This document shows, one piece after another, positions 25,653 through 37,720 of a DNA stretch of 64,000 nt. Source of the DNA: Limanda limanda. Taxonomy: Eukaryota; Chordata; Actinopteri; Pleuronectiformes; Pleuronectidae. Position 1 is the first letter of the stretch, and the number at the start of each line of letters is the position of its first letter. Location: positions 17,746,204-17,810,203 of the forward strand of contig NC_083655.1 of the NCBI RefSeq assembly GCF_963576545.1. Reading direction: 5' to 3'. The position numbers and the translations under genes were made by a program. The notes beneath the pieces are model-generated. The model saw only the letters and a program-made list of their open reading frames with translations. It ran no database searches and was not told where the DNA came from.

Positions 25653-27024
25653 GTGAGGGTTGGCGCCTGGGTCTGTGAATTTAAGTATAATTTCTCTGCA
25701 TTTAATCATGTTTTCAAATGTCACATTAGGGGGAAAAAAATTGACTAATGTTGTTATGCATGGTCTTATTGTTTGATAGCCCATGTTGTCTAATCACTGT
25801 TTACATTTGCCTGCACTGTTGTTGCATTGAATGAAGACAAAGCCTTTCTTTATCAAACTTGTACAATAAAATTGAACAAAGAAATCCAGAGATGGAAACA
25901 GAGACAGTTTGCCTTCCAAGTAAAAGTCGTCATCTGCATCATCATTTCTGAATGCCTCCTCTTCTGCCCGTCCCGACTAAAACACAGATTTCCAAAGTTC
26001 TCTGTTTTAGTGGTTCATAACTCAGGAGTTGTTTGGACACCTTGCTTATACCCTTTTTTAGCACATATGATGTGTTTTGTATCTGAAATGTAATGGTGTG
26101 GATGTAGCCTGACTGTCCCACATACAAACACACATATAATGTAACTCATGCCTGGACGTAAGGAGGTGGATTTTGAGAAGTGGCACAAGCAAATATATGG
26201 AGAAATGGTAAAAACACCACAAACCAAGGTTATCCGACTTCATCTCCACCTTTTTACATCACAGCTTTTCTCTCTTTCATACACTCTCCCACACAAACAC
26301 GCACACCGACACACACAAAGAAACCCTTCATCTGAGGTAACCCTACAGTAAGACAGTGGTGGCGTGGTGCAGAGGTGTAATTAGAGTGTCTGCCTGCGCT
26401 CCGCCACGAGAAAGACAGGCTTCTGTTAGACTACAAACACTTATTTAGAGCCCTCCCCTCTGACTCCATCATTATGTCTGTGAGTGTGTGTGTGTGTGTG
26501 AGAAGACAACACTGACATTTTGTGTCAATGCTTTGGAAATGTCAGAACTATCTCCCTTTATTTGCCTCGATGTGCGACAGGACTAGAGCAACACTGTATT
26601 CAAAACTCTTTTACATATCCATAAGAATCAGTTGTATTTTTAAAAATGGTTTTCATCAGTCTGGTATTACTTAAGACACATGCTCACCACTTTGCCCGCC
26701 CCCCCTCACACAAACTTCATTTCCCCAGCGCCCCATCAACCATCCAGCGAGTCTGCATGGGGACCTTCACGGGCTCGTCACTGGCAGCTCTTTTGTCTTG
26801 TGTGACCAGATGAAAGCCAACTCTCTCCGTCTCGCCCCCCCACATCCTGCTCCTGCTTCTGCACAGTAATCTTCAATAATCCCGCTCCTGCAATTTTCAC
26901 CCTCAAGCTCTCCAACCCCTCTATCCTCTAACTGCCTGATCCTTCTTTTTCCCCTCAGTCGCTCTTTCTGTCTCTCTTTCCTAAATACTGTAAATGACAA
27001 GGGGCCCTTTACTATGTCTTCTAG

Positions 27025-27025
27025 A

Positions 27026-27056
<31 letters not shown>
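27025..27056. repeat. (CA)n microsatellite
   Basis: CA run of about 16 units with one TA step, located about 30 bases upstream of a 19-base G run. Confidence 0.95.
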
Positions 27057-27087
27057 TGAATTATATATTACATCTCAATTATTTACA

Positions 27088-27106
27088 GGGGGGGGGGGGG
27101 GGGGGA
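27088..27106. repeat. Homopolymeric G tract
   Basis: Nineteen consecutive G residues. Similar G or C runs occur at 13972-13987, 38458-38474, 41882-41897, 51848-51861 and 54786-54801. They are prone to length error in sequencing and could form G-quadruplex structures. Confidence 0.9.
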
Positions 27107-27710
27107 TCCAGGTGCGGCACCAGGGAGGCACTGGCCCCAACTGAAAAAAACGTACTTACTAACAAAAACAATAAAAAGGATTTTTGTGTGGCTTTGCTCG
27201 AAGCTATAGAGCTGACAGTAAGAAGGAACGACCTAAATGTGCAACTCACTGAATCAGGAACAGTGCACAGAGGTTGTACATATAACTGGCCCCTCTGTGT
27301 AAATTGTGGCCCCTTTATGACCCCTGAATTAGAAGAATCCTATATCCGCCCACTGATTAGAGATCTGTATTATCGCAGTTAAGACCACATGGACTTTCTC
27401 TCGCTATTAAGGAGATATATAACTGGGTCTGTTGTAAGTGTCTCATCCCCTAAAATATTCTGATGATCAGTGACTGTTGACTTTTCAAACTGTGGTAAAG
27501 AATTGGCAACACAGTGCAAATAATTAGTCTTTAATGTCAGACAAAAAACCATGATGTAAACTACTATTTACTAATTTTATTTAAATGTGTGCACTGCAGC
27601 ACTCCAGGTCTGGTTTATATTCATTTGTTGTTTCCTTTGCTAAAAGAATTCACACACTCTCTTCCACCATCTCTCTTTCACTCTCCCTCTTTCTCTCCTT
27701 GTCTCCACAG

Positions 27711-27787
27711 TAGTGAAGGGTCATTTAATCCTTTCACAGTCTTATTTGGGGCCCCATGAAATCCATGCACCATTACCCATGGGACAG
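27711..27787 (+). other. Possible exon (weak)
   Basis: A pyrimidine tract ending TTGTCTCCACAG at 27710 and a near-consensus donor (CAG|GTATGA) at 27788 flank a 77-base segment. One frame is open throughout and reads QSYLGPHEIHAPLPMGQ near its end. The other two frames contain stops. The peptide matches nothing I know. Flanking sequence downstream of the donor also looks non-repetitive up to the CT tract at 27869, so a conserved non-coding element is an alternative. Confidence 0.18.
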
Positions 27788-27868
27788 GTATGAAAATTAC
27801 CCCCGCAACCCCATGATGCCGCCCTTTTTCTCCCTGGGGCTTCTGTATGGTGCTCATCCCCTTTCTCT

Positions 27869-27912
27869 CTAATGCTCTCTCTCTCTGTCTCTCTCTTTCT
27901 CTCTCTCTCTCA

Positions 27913-27968
<56 letters not shown>

Positions 27969-28024
27969 CTCGCTCTCTCTCTCACACACACACAGCCACC
28001 CACCCACACACACACACACACACC

Positions 28025-28056
<32 letters not shown>
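27869..28056. repeat. Compound (CT)n-(CA)n microsatellite
   Basis: About 110 bases of CT units with a few GT, TT, CG and GCT interruptions switch at about 27983 to CA units, with CCCACC and CCGA interruptions. The polypurine/polypyrimidine half can form triplex DNA and the CA half can form Z-DNA. Reading frames here encode only Ser-Leu, Arg-Glu or Thr-His repeats and are not genes. Confidence 0.95.
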
Positions 28057-28058
<2 letters not shown>

Positions 28059-29187
28059 GGTGGAGCCTGGTAGTTGAGGACTAATGTATGGGTGGCACTG
28101 AGAAAATAAGCTGTATTTTCAGCGGCTGACATTTACTGAGCTATTATAGTTGCAAACAAACACACAACAGATACATTTGATTGACTTTTGTGAACAGGCA
28201 CGATTACACGTCACCCCACCCACAACACGCAATCACATGTTGCACACGTGTTCTCTCTTACTGAAACATGCATACATCTAGTTGCTTCCCAGTGTCCCTC
28301 CCATACACACACACAAAGGGTTGTTGGTCCATTTCATGTCTGCCAGGGAGCGCTGCCTCTTACTCCTCCGATTAATGGAAAACATCCCTCTGTTAACCAG
28401 AGGCCAGAATTTGTTTTTCCACCAAATGATCTTTTGCGGTGGATGCAGTTACACTGCTGGCTAGCATGCGGCTTTAAGTGGACTCCTGCTTTGACTGGCT
28501 GTTTGATGGCTTATACAGGAAGAGCTGTGAAGAAATTGTCTTGACATTTTCGAGGAACACTTCACACGGTGAAAAGTGTCCTTGGGAGAAATCGTGATGA
28601 AGGAATGATGAGAAATTGCACCATCTTCATTTATCTTGCAGTATTGACTGGAAGATCAAGCAATGATCGAGTAATGACTCATTTAACTGGTCCAGCAGAA
28701 GCAAGAGGTCCTTAACTTTAGCCTTTAGCATGAGTCAACAGCCATGTGTGCTTCCCATAATGCAACTCAATGGTTTCTCTCTGTGTAGACGTCTTTGGCT
28801 GCTTTCTTTGAAAAACTGGGCTTTCTGTCTAAAAGAAGAAACAGTGCAGTCCTCAAGCCCAAACTTAACTTTCCACTACATCAGGTGGTGGTGAAACAGA
28901 AGTCCATACAACAACGATGACGCTATACAAATCTGGCAACACTACAACAATAATGAATACAGAGGAGATCCAAATCGTGCTGCTGGTGATTGAAAAAGAG
29001 CACTACTTAAAAATCACATTCATCATTCATCATTCAACACCTGAGATGCTAGACTAAGGAAAACTAACACTGGAATACTTGACCAATCAGGCATCTTCAC
29101 CATTGCAAAATTCCTAGTTGCTGGGGAAAGTTCATGTGGTGAAAATGCAGCTTTAAATAGCCCTGAGGGCATCCTCATTCAAACCTA

Positions 29188-29490
29188 TGCTGCATTTACA
29201 CCAAATGCGAAGCGAATTTACGCATTGCGTTACTTGTTGAAGTTTGGTCGCAGGATAATTTGTGTTTACTTGCAGTTGTCACGTGAGCAACGCAAATAAG
29301 ACCACAAGATCATGTGGGGATGCCCATAGCTCGGGGAATTGAAATGTCTTCTCTATATTCCCATCTGTACATCTTCCCAGTACTACCAAAGGCTTACCAG
29401 CTGCCATTTTGATGGTCCTGCTAGATCGGATCAGTGCTAGGACCTTTCTCTGGTGAGTTTCGCACACTACACTAATTGGCTTTTGCGACA
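29188..29490 (+). mobile_element. PIF/Harbinger-like DNA transposon relic, second copy
   Basis: The left edge, GCTGCATTTACACCAAATGC, and the following 80 bases align with the reversed right edge of the element at 6535-6932, including TAATTTGTGTTTACT in both. The interiors differ. A minus-strand frame of 70 codons (29279-29491) shows no domain I recognise. The right end is approximate. Confidence 0.4.
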
Positions 29491-31904
29491 TAATTGTTTT
29501 TTGAGGAGGTGAAGTGAATAATGCTGTTAAAAAAATTGCTTAGTGATTATAATTGCACTAGCTGAGAAGTCAAAGAATCACCAAATTCATACGGAAACAT
29601 CATTAGGTAACAATGAATGTCAATGATAATTTTGTACCAATCTATTTATAAGATGTTTTGCATGACTTGTGTTTCTGTCTAAATTGAATATATATATATT
29701 CATCGGAGTCCATACAGCCCTATTGTTTAGCGATGAATGTATTGTGTGTGAATGTGTGTGATGTGTTTGGTTCAGTGACCGTGTTATAGCCATTTGAGTG
29801 TATTGTCCACAGACAATAGAAGTGCTCTAAGGACAGTATGGAACTGCATTGACCGCATTGACCTGAAGCTGTGGCACACCCCATTGAAACCAAGAAACTG
29901 CCGCCATTGTTTTGAACCCCACGGCACATTTACTATCGGGCAGCTCTGGGAGAGTAAACCTGACAGACATCTCAGTATTATCACGGCCGTCAATTCAGAG
30001 GACTTTGCTCCCTTGTAATTAGGCAAAACAAATAAAGTGGAGATACCATTAGCTGTTTCCTTGTTGTGTTAATAAATCAGCCACATCTGCTCCTTCACTG
30101 CTCCTTTGTTTGAAGTGCGCCGAGCTTTAAAGCAGCCGCTAATCGACCCAGTCTGCTCCACATGGATCTGCGACATTCACAAGCTGTGCAGCTCCCTACA
30201 TGTTCACCATATACATGTATTTATTTTTTAGCTGTAACTGGATTTAAGGGGATGGGGTTGTTTGATTTAAGAATTTTTCAAACCCACTGTGAGGTTATGG
30301 TTAACTAATGATCCCGAGGAATTTCATGCTATGGGGAGAGTGGATTTGCAGATACATTACTCTTTGTGGGTTTGGAGATATCGTTGACGTTTCACTGTGA
30401 GAGGGTTCAGGATGGTGGCGGGTATGTATGTGTTGGTTGGTGTCAGACTTAAGTCAGTAGCTGGGAAATAAATCAGATTCAGATGTTGTGTGTGAACGTG
30501 TTTTTTCAGCATTTGTTTGTGGTCCACCTTTACTCAAGGTCTTCAGACTTTAAGACGTCATCCGGCTGCACAAGCTCGGAAATCACTTCCTACTTTTATC
30601 TGTTGTGTTCTGCTCTAATCAGCTGATGTTAAAAGAGTTGGACTTCAGCCACTTTTATATTGCCCTATAGGTTGTGATGGGTGTACAACAATATTATTAT
30701 ATTTATACATTGACTTTTCATCTGATATCACAAACAGATTAAAAGGTTTTGGCTTTGATTTAAAGTTTTAAACAGTGAGTAATCAAAACTCAAATGACTC
30801 ACAAATAAGTTCCTCTGCGGAAATCACATGTTTTTGTTTTGTCATAAGCCCTCATCAAAGTTCTCGAATCTCGTCGTCTGTCCAAGTCGACATCTTTTTC
30901 GTGTATAACAGCTTTTTCCTATCGTTTGTAAATTTTATGTTTTTTGTATGTCGCGTGTTAGAAATGTCTTCAATTCACTCACTCTGGCCATAATCCTGCT
31001 GTACTGTCACATTGGCTCATTCAAACTTTTTTTTTTATTCGCGGCTGACATGAGAATGTCTGAAGCAACTGTTCAGTGTTTAGTGCATGATTGAAAGCAG
31101 CTATTTTGAATAACGGATATTTGTTCATATTTAATCATCAGTTTCTTTTTTATGTCTGTTTTGCTTTTTGAAATCATTCATCACTTGATTTGACACACAT
31201 TACAAAGGATTGTCTGGAGGGACTGTCCTGCAGAAAATCTGTTCTCGCATGAGGAAATAATTTTATATTTTGGATGGAGCAGATTAAATATGTCTAGAAT
31301 ATAAACAGGAGGTTAGTTAACATGAACATCATCACACAGTATGAGAAGGGCGGAACTCAAGTTATCAACAAAGTGCAAACTGCCTCATTATAAATCTTTA
31401 TCATGAGGTTTATTGCTTTAATCACAAACACATCAGAACATACTTATCCTCTCCCTGGAGTCGCCCACTCATTAATAAAACCTTATCAACACTGATGATG
31501 CACCTTCCTGCTGTGTGATTGAGCTGGACTTGGATCAGCCAAGTACATTTTTTATTCATGCTTATGTTACACCTGGTGATTTATTCTGACAGATGTGAGT
31601 CAGCCGGTCTTCATGGCTTTACTTTCTGGAGGATTTAATGACAACAGAAATTACGGCAATGTAAAACAATAACAACATACTATCAAAATCTCAAATAAGA
31701 AAACAAAACAATAATAACCATTCATTCATTAACCAATCACAATATAATCTTGCGATTACATTCCCTCTGTTTACCAGTTGCCCTGGCGATGGTAAACTAC
31801 AGCACTACACTAATCAGCTGTTGGCTTTTACTGTAAACTGTTTGCAGAAAACAAATCAAAAAGTTAGGACTGAATAAATACAAAATGGAAAATACTGGAA
31901 TTGG
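29491..31904. other. Non-coding DNA, no gene recognised
   Basis: Unique sequence. The part at 29970-30200 is balanced in composition and carries CTTGTAATTAGGC and CTAATCGACC, so it could be regulatory. The remainder is AT-rich. No RNA gene or repeat terminus was found. Confidence 0.5.
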
Positions 31905-32245
31905 ACACAGTAGCGTGCAAACCCCCAACAGTCCTTTTAAATTCAATCAAGCTGCAACAAATTTCACACACTCATAGATGTTAGTTCTCTAAATTTGCCC
32001 ATGAGTAATTTCATGGGAAAACAGTGAAAATGAATAAATAAATAAAAATAGGCAAACAACTTGGATCCCCACCCAAAATGTTATGGCTTCTTTCCTGTCT
32101 CATACCACATCAGTCCAAAAGGTTCGGTGCTAATTCGTCCAGTAGGTTTTGTGTAATCTTCCTTACAAATAAACCATACAGCAAACAAATGAAAAGGGTG
32201 AAAAAATGACCTCCTTGCGTTGGTAGTAAACAACCTAACGCTCTA
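31905..32245 (-). repeat. Unclassified interspersed repeat, copy 4
   Basis: Reversed, it contains GGAAGATTACACAAAACCTA and, about 170 bases on, CATCTATGAGTGTGTG. Both parallel the copies at 1925-2262 and 15272-15785. It is clearly diverged and has an AT-rich insertion or expansion near 32030. It has no coding potential. Confidence 0.5.
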
Positions 32246-32533
32246 ACATCAAAACCTAAACATTTTTATGAAGCATTGCCTCTTTCTGCCTTCCACATGA
32301 TTTGAGAGCTGAGACTTGTCAACAACCACTCGTCACACACAAAATGCCACGAGTACACTACAGTTTTTCATTATCATTTATTGGGATATCTATTGCTTAT
32401 GTCTGTCGTAACTTGTCCGTTTTTCTTCTTGCACTGATTAGAAGTAGCATTCAGAATTCTGTTGTATTATCTTGTACAATGACAATAAAGACTTTTTATT
32501 AAATTTAATTTCTAAAAACTAAAAACCATGTCT

Positions 32534-32541
32534 GTGCCACA
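32534..32541. repeat. Left 8-bp target-site duplication
   Basis: GTGCCACA immediately precedes the CAGTG terminus of the hAT element and is repeated exactly at 33497-33504. Eight bases is the standard target duplication of hAT transposases. Confidence 0.85.
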
Positions 32542-33496
32542 CAGTGTTGCCACAGTTACTTAGTTACTTAACAGATTACTTGATTTTAAAAGTAATTGAG
32601 TTACTTTACAGATTACTTGATTTTAAAAGTAACTAAGTTAGATTACAAGTTACTTTATTAGTTACATTCAGCAGCTGCCGACAACACCCCCGCCTCCTCA
32701 ACATAAGTCTTTCTTGACTTCACTTAACATAAATACTTGTTTTTATAAAAAATAAAAGAATGACAATCTTTCTTGACCTGACATCTTTAACTGTTAACAC
32801 TGTAATGTAAAAACTTACTACTTACGATCTACATTGTTTATAAATGTAACTTTTCAACATGTTTTTATGAACATGTAATGTTGTTCACAGCATTAGAGAA
32901 GCAAGGAGTGGTTTTACAAAAAGCTGTTCTGTGAGGCAGCCCGGCATTGACAGTAGTAGGGATCTTGTTTATTATGGCACGAAACGAGGGTGATTCAACT
33001 TAATTGTCGCATAGGCTACATGACCTCACTCCCAGAGACGCAAGAAGAAAATAAAATATATTGTAACGGACTGGGTTTATGTTTATGTTTGGATTTGACG
33101 TATGTTCAGTAGAACACTGTGTTGAGGGAGCGGTCCGATATCCTGAGGGTCAGTGAAGGGGTCTGGGTAGGAGATGTGACTGTTTGGACCAATAGGATGG
33201 CGGTGTTGGGGATGTCAGGCCCTCATTGGCTGGTTGTGTTGGGGATCGGGGGTCAATGAGGAAGTGAAGTGGTGTTGATGTGTGCGAGTGACGGAGTAAG
33301 AGCGAGAAGTGCACATGTTCGTGTAGATGACAATAAAAGTAACAAAAAGTAGACAAAATAGTAAACAGTGACTTGGAGGAGTAACTTTAATCTGATTACT
33401 GGTTTGGAAATAGTAACGCTTTAGATTACTCGTTACTGAAAAAAGGGGTCAGATTAGAGTAACGCGTTACTAAGTAGCGCGTTACCGGCATCACTG
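32542..33496. mobile_element. Non-autonomous hAT element
   Basis: The left terminus CAGTGTTGCC and the right terminus (reversed: CAGTGATGCC) match at 9 of 10 bases. The element sits between perfect 8-bp duplications. Subterminal regions are full of AGTAAC/GTTACT repeats, as in abundant fish hAT families. A 25-bp unit starting ACAGATTACTTGATTTTAAA occurs twice, at 32571 and 32608 (period 37). No transposase frame is present, so it would need a helper transposase. The interior contains a possible LTR insertion (33062-33344). Intact duplications suggest insertion was not ancient. Confidence 0.85.
33062..33344 (+). mobile_element. Possible solo LTR nested in the hAT element
   Basis: The segment starts TGTAAC and ends GTAACA, a perfect 6-bp TG...CA-type inverted end. 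It is GC-richer than its surroundings and has an AATAAA polyadenylation-like signal (within ACAATAAAAGTAACA) ten bases before its end. The wording resembles a fish LTR retrotransposon as I remember it. No flanking 4-6 bp duplication is visible, so it could also be ordinary hAT interior. Confidence 0.35.
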
Positions 33497-33504
33497 GTGC
33501 CACA
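33497..33504. repeat. Right 8-bp target-site duplication
   Basis: GTGCCACA directly follows the right hAT terminus and equals 32534-32541. Confidence 0.85.
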
Positions 33505-33861
33505 CTATAATCAAACCTACATATCTGTCTCTTCAGTTACTTCTGTTCTTATCTCACCCTCTCCCCACCTCACACAATCAAAGTACACTCCCATACCTTT
33601 AGCCATAAACGAAATCCCATTTGACGACAGTGGCCTCTGTTTCTCACTACATGCAAACAGTATCTAGAGTTTCCAATCCATAGCTTCCTGTCAATGCGGC
33701 ATTCCTTTCCCAGACTTTTTGCCTTGCCAGGTATTCCGGCGTGCACGTCCCACATTCCCAGCTGTGCGTCTGCCCACAATGAAGCCATAACACTGCTGTC
33801 TCTGCAGCCAGTTAGTGGTGGGAATACCGCCTGCGTGTGGCTGGCCGTAACTCTTTGTGTG

Positions 33862-33904
<43 letters not shown>

Positions 33905-36149
33905 GATTTCATATCCAAACTCTTGCATGTGTGTTGATGACTTCATCCTCACCCCAGTCCCAGGTGTCAGGGCATATTTTTAACAACGCGCATGTGTGTG
34001 TGTAAGACTTGTGAATGAGTATTGCTGTTATGGAGCCCGATGCTGTTTCACATTACAGAGGGGCTGGGGTTAATTTCCTGTTGATGGACGCGGCTCGCTT
34101 GCAGATAGAAACAGTTTTGGAGGATTAGGCAGCCGCCGAGACGCTCAGCTGTTCGGGAGGTGAGACTGGGAGGTGAAGTGTAGCATTAAATCTGAGATAT
34201 TAGGCCAATACATACAGGTAGCATGGGGAGAGCAGCGAGGCGTTGAGAGGAGGTTTATACTGAAACATTGAGGTTTAGGTTGCAGTCGCGTGGAGCAAAG
34301 GTTATATAGCAGAGTTTAAGAGGGAAAAGAGAAAGTTACTGTGTCACTCACAGACACAAAAATGATTCAAAGCATCGGAGGGCAATGCATAGGCCTATTC
34401 CGCGCGCGTTGTATATTACCCAATCAGTTTTTTACACTGTAACAATTCCATGTTACAGTGACAAGTGATTGCTGAAGGATAATTTAATCTAATCAGGTTG
34501 TAGATTGTGTCTCTAATCATACTCGTTGCATGACATGATTAACTGTCAACATAATGTCATGTTGACGCCAATCCTACCATATTATTATAAATAATTTTTT
34601 GTTGTATATAAGCTTAAGGTCCTGTCTGTAGTCCAATAGTAAGCAGAGATATCTAAAGAGAGATATATATCATATGGTTGATGATTGATCATTCTCAGAT
34701 CAATATAAGCCTTAGAGTTTGACTTTATCCGTGTTATTTGCAGTGTTATCCTGGAAAGCTTTTTAGACCGTATTTGTTAACCTTGACCTTTGACCCTTTT
34801 CCGATATATTCCCACCAAGTTTGGTTTCCTCTAGAGAAGTTCCTGCCTGTGTAGCTGCTGAATGCTCCACAGTTCACTGAGTTATTCAAAGCCATTTGAT
34901 GCTTGACAGTGGAGAATAAGGTTTATCGCAGTGTGAAGTTTTCAATCACAAAGTCTGAATGAATAAGTAAAAGATGCTGAAATGCTCAATTCCATTAAAG
35001 ATAAATTGAAGAGGTCAACTGTGACTTTTATTTCTCACAATTATTTGATAAACTAAACTGATTAATATTTTGGTTGAGTTAGTTGTTACCCCAAAGCTTT
35101 GCATTCAAATGCCTTATCAGAGTGTCAGTGTAAAACTTGGTGTGTGTGAAATGTATGTGAGTAAAAAACTGACTCCGTGGTCAGAGAGCGGAGGTTTGCA
35201 GCTAATCTCTTGCAGTTGTGCGAGTCAAGAATAACCCAGTAATGAATGTGGAGGCTACTTCAGAAGGGGCAGATTCCAAAGCAAACACTGCCAAATCAGC
35301 AAACAAACACTGAGACTCACACACATGTGCCTGTGGTTTGTCTCCACAAATCATTCATGGGAGATTTCAAGACTTCCCCCAGAGAGACGACCAATGGACA
35401 GATTGATGGTTACGGAGATCTCCACCCACTGGATCCCTCCATGTCACGCTCAACAGAGCCCCTCGAGGGACCCTATAGGAACACCATCCCTTATTTTCCC
35501 CTCTTAACAAGGGGCAACGGTTTATATGGCCGTGACAGACGGTTTGTGTTAGTATCGTTAGTTATAGCCGCCGTCCCGGCCACTGCCGGCACAACACTAC
35601 CCAGATTCTGAGGGACACCTGGGACTTATTGTGACCCAGCTACACTGGGGTTGTACCTGGTCCTGCATGAAGCTGAGTAATATTCCCTGCACAAATCCAC
35701 AGTAGCTAAGTGGGAACATTGGCATTAAGAATTGTGTTTAGACGCTGAAACTTGTTTGGATGTTGGCGGCTCCTGCAGAATGGACAGATGTGCGGATTGG
35801 GTAGACATAAATGGAAATAAGCAGGAGGAGGAAGTGGGACGATAACAGAAGTCTGAGGGAAAGTTACCATGAGGGAGACGAGTAATGCAGTACATATGTG
35901 CTGTGCTGCAGTGATTATATGAAAGCATCGACACACACACAGAGAAAAAGAAAGTGGCTACAATGAGTCTCTGTTTTCTTTACATAACCATCAATTTTGT
36001 CCCAGATAATTGATCCGTACCTCTCTGCCTTTTTACCCTGCTATGGTGCATACATGATTTATATAAAATTGTCTGCTAATGGTAATAATATTTATTTCCT
36101 TCCTTGTTAACCTAAACAATAGTCTTCCTGCAGTCCACATAAACTCATA
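33505..36149. other. Non-coding DNA, no gene recognised
   Basis: Unique sequence with a GT tract at 33867-33904. The stretch near 34780-34830 (TTGACCTTTGACCCTTTTCC) looks like a fragment of a dispersed fish repeat, but it has no definable ends. No exon was supported. The frame of 121 codons at 35246-35611 has no recognisable domain. Confidence 0.5.
33867..33904. repeat. (GT)n microsatellite
   Basis: GT run of about 18 units with one GC step near its 3' end. Confidence 0.95.
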
Positions 36150-36262
36150 TATGCAGTGTTCTTGGGTAAGATACTGAACCCCTGATGGTTTAATCATTGT
36201 ACTGTGCATTGGAATTTGTGTGTGAATTGGTTATTGGCATGTGGAGGTAAATGCTCTAAGGG
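36150..36262 (+). mobile_element. SINE-like 3' region
   Basis: The order GCAGTGTTCTTGGGTAAGAT, CTGAACCCC, GTGTGTGAATTGG, then AAATGCTCTAAGGG matches the shared 3' body of teleost SINEs as I remember it. The consensus reads roughly 'ttgggcaagacactgaacccc ... gtgtgaattgg ... aaagcgctttgagg'. A tRNA-related head is not visible, so the copy is truncated. Ends are approximate. Confidence 0.45.
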
Positions 36263-36664
36263 TTTTTTAAACTTTGACTTCGAATAGCCATTAATAAAAA
36301 CACGTAGACTAAACTTATAAGGACGCCTTATAAGAAAAAGAGGCTTGGTGTCGAATTTATTTTAAAGCGATAATGACGAGATGTCCAATGCTCACACTCT
36401 TTAATGTTAGTATCAGGCTTAACCTCAACCAAAAAGCTAACAGGCAGGGTAGCTAGGCCACAGAGCTACAGTTGAAGAAATGTAAGAAAAGGTATATAAT
36501 TTTTTATAAATAATAAAGACTTGTTAAAAGTGTTAGAATGTTTCGACTGAAGTTGCAGAAGACTTATTTATATTTTGTTGCAGGTGAATCAGACTATATC
36601 AAATTACTACAACTTTCCCTCCTTATTCTTTTCTATCAGATCATAGCCCATCTGTCCAGAGGGA

Positions 36665-36696
36665 TATATATATAGATATATATATCTATATATATA
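36665..36696. repeat. 32-bp perfect AT palindrome
   Basis: An uninterrupted self-complementary sequence built from TATA units with a single GATATATATATATC core, centred between 36680 and 36681. It can extrude as a cruciform and may be unstable in cloning. No other function can be inferred. Confidence 0.85.
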
Positions 36697-37534
36697 GTAC
36701 AGCTCTTAACTACCCTTTGTACCAGCCTCTCTGTCTGAGTCTCTGTCTTCAGGACTTTGATGGTCCACTAAGGATGTACATGCATTCATGTGGCTGTGTG
36801 TAAGTGTGAATGTATGTACATGACAGAGTATGTGTGAAGCCCCTGTCTCCATCTCTCTTGTAACGTCAGCCCACAGTCTCCACCGCAGTTGGCCCAAAGT
36901 CTGCCGTTCCCCCTCCTCATATTTATCCCATCATCACACACCCCCTGCGCTCAAAAGTCCCCTACTTCCCTATCCATCAGCCCACTCCCCTTCCTCCACA
37001 CCCCCCCCCACATTCCTGCATTTCACTGCCATAAACAACTATTAACTTAATGGTTACAAAAATCATTAAAGAGGGAACATCTGTGCAGCTGCCACAGCCA
37101 ATAAGGTGAGGCAAAGAGCAGCCGAGTCTGGGAAGGACGGCCGTGGTTGGCTGCCTGAAGTGCTTGCACCTTGTTGGGTCCCTCCTACTGCCATGCATGC
37201 TCTTTAAAATCTGTTTAGTGAGAGGAAGAAGCAGCGGGACGTGGTCGGAAAAAAAAAGAGAAGGCGGGTTTCAGGGATTTAGCAAAGACACACAGGCACA
37301 TGGAAATGGTTAGAGTCTCAGTGGTGGCAGGCAGCGGCCCGCTCTCTTTCTCGCTCTGTTCTTTTTCTCTTTTCTTTTTTCTTTTCGATCTTTTATGTCC
37401 TGAAATAGGAACCAGATTACCACTGTGGCTGCTTAATTTGAGCTCCTTTCACCAGTTAAAGATGCAACTGGAAATTGAGGTGGAAAAATTTTGAAGAAAA
37501 TAAAAAAGCGGAATAGGTAGCGGTGGGGGTATAA

Positions 37535-37720
37535 ATGTCATAATTACAGGCGTAAAAGCAGCTTGGAGCTTTTTCAATTAAGTCTCGGCCTGCAAAGCTT
37601 CCACTTTAATGATGCCATTTTGAGCTATAAGGCAATGCTGGAAGATTGCTGTTTGGCAGATCGTTGAAATCTCATTAATCAGGGGAGATGTAAGCGCTTG
37701 AATTGGATTCAAGTGAAGTG
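37535..37720. promoter_or_regulatory. Candidate conserved non-coding element
   Basis: Four homeodomain-type cores lie within 140 bases: TAATTA at 37541, CAATTA at 37575, TTTAATGATG at 37606 and CATTAAT at 37673. The sequence is free of simple repeats. Regulatory function is an inference to be tested by alignment. Confidence 0.25.

Larger units (their letters stand above)
23094..29187. other. Non-coding DNA, no confirmed gene
   Basis: Unique DNA broken by microsatellites: GT at 26484-26500, CA at 27025-27056, a 19-base G run at 27088-27106 and a compound CT/CA tract at 27869-28056. The part at 27107-27370 has wording (TCCAGGTGCGGCACCAGG, ACTGGCCCC) that may belong to a mobile element starting near the G run, but no second terminus was found. 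Two short segments have splice-like flanks and are listed separately. The frame of 164 codons at 24870-25364 (minus) shows no known motif. Confidence 0.5.

Noticed and set aside
27847..28077. Open frames on both strands of Ser-Leu, Arg-Glu and Thr-His repeats
   Set aside because: Pure translation of the CT/CA microsatellite. The same applies to frames at 22913-23179, 47757-48023, 52654-52915 and 56349-56631.
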